5,768 bases of DNA, from NCBI GenBank assembly GCA_017624645.1, contig JAGAMQ010000042.1:1-5768 (forward strand), given 5' to 3'. The number at the start of each line of letters is the position of its first letter. Positions within the stretch are counted from its first letter, which is position 1. The translations under genes and the position numbers were made by a program. Below, in pieces: positions 5,517-5,768 of this stretch. The stretch is from Oscillospiraceae bacterium (GTDB lineage: Bacteria > Bacillota > Clostridia > Oscillospirales > Oscillospiraceae). The notes below the pieces were generated by a model, which saw nothing but the letters and a program-made list of their open reading frames with translations, was not told the origin of the DNA and did no database searches.

Positions 5517-5768
5517 TCAAAAATCTTTTACACGCCATTCCTCATCCCAGAACTGCCGAAACGCGGTAGGCAGTGCGGCTTCTGTGTCGATCTCCTCCCC
5601 TGTCAGCCATGTATAGGGTCCAAATTGTTCGGCGACCTCCACATACACTCCACTCATATTCCATTTTATATGGGTAAACACGTGGTTTCTCTCCACCCGT
5701 CTTTTAATATCTGTAATTTTCCCACCTTGGCTCTCCACTTTTGCAACAACCTCCGCAACAGTCAGTTC
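5517..5768 (-). CDS. mutY: MutY A/G-specific adenine glycosylase, C-terminal part (5' end outside window)
   Basis: The frame is open from the right window edge to a TGA at 5517-5519, giving the last 83 residues. They match the NUDIX-like C-terminal domain of MutY, which recognises 8-oxoguanine so that the N-terminal iron-sulfur glycosylase domain (not in the window) can remove the mispaired adenine during base-excision repair. Landmarks are NHVFTHIKWNMSGVYVEV (visible residues 28-45), the FSH-type recognition loop here as FTH (31-33), WLTGEEI (54-60) and the family's typical ending ALPTAFRQF (65-73). An internal GTG at 5736-5738 is not the real start, because coding continues in frame to the edge with no stop. 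The gene ends in its own terminator, so it is probably not in the topoisomerase operon. Assignment rests on about a quarter of the protein. Confidence 0.88.
   Translation of the reverse strand, partial: ELTVAEVVAKVESQGGKITDIKRRVERNHVFTHIKWNMSGVYVEVAEQFGPYTWLTGEEIDTEAALPTAFRQFWDEEWRVKDF

Noticed and set aside
5401..5538. A 46-codon N-terminal extension of parE starting at the ATG at 5536-5538
   Set aside because: It would begin inside mutY and translate through the mutY terminator and the parE promoter. The extension is not family-like, whereas the start at 5398-5400 matches the family N-terminus.
20..5763. A shared 9-mer GCAACAGTC at 20-28 and 5755-5763
   Set aside because: It is too short, and its contexts (a terminator stem and mutY coding sequence) are unrelated, so it is coincidence rather than a repeat family.

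Overview
This window is a compact chromosomal housekeeping segment, probably from a Clostridia-type Firmicute. That placement is inferred from three things: roughly balanced GC in genes with AT-rich gaps, near-consensus sigma-A promoters with GGAGG-type ribosome sites, and protein sequences that read like Oscillospiraceae/Ruminococcaceae homologues. Genus cannot be resolved. Every supported gene lies on the minus strand, so transcription runs from high to low coordinates.

Right edge (5517-5768): the last 83 residues of MutY (A/G-specific adenine glycosylase), cut by the window edge and followed at once by an intrinsic terminator (5486-5513). Between it and the next gene sits a near-consensus promoter (5438-5466), flanked by an imperfect inverted repeat that could be an operator.

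Middle (1150-5400): a two-gene type IIA topoisomerase module. A GyrB/ParE-type ATPase plus TOPRIM subunit (3412-5400) is followed 12 nt later by a GyrA/ParC-type cleavage subunit (1150-3399). Both keep their core catalytic residues but have unusual motif variants: NPHGDAA in the A subunit and GLNGLG in the B subunit. The A subunit also lacks a canonical GyrA box. They are best called topoisomerase IV (parE-parC) or a divergent topoisomerase IV-like paralogue, working as an A2B2 enzyme in DNA relaxation and decatenation. A YitT-family membrane protein (280-1137) starts 12 nt after parC with its own strong ribosome site, so the three genes look like one operon.

Left part (1-279): no terminator is evident after the YitT gene. 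An AT-rich 94-nt gap carries a strong extended -10 promoter for a single tRNA-Gly(GCC), which has an encoded CCA. The tRNA is followed immediately by a 16-bp bidirectional terminator. A second hairpin at 20-42 with a T-rich tail on the plus strand probably ends a rightward gene lying left of the window.

I found no CRISPR array, mobile element, phage gene or unknown multi-gene system. The points most worth a second look are the divergent topoisomerase pair, its altered quinolone-determining segment, and two inverted repeats that overlap the two promoters.
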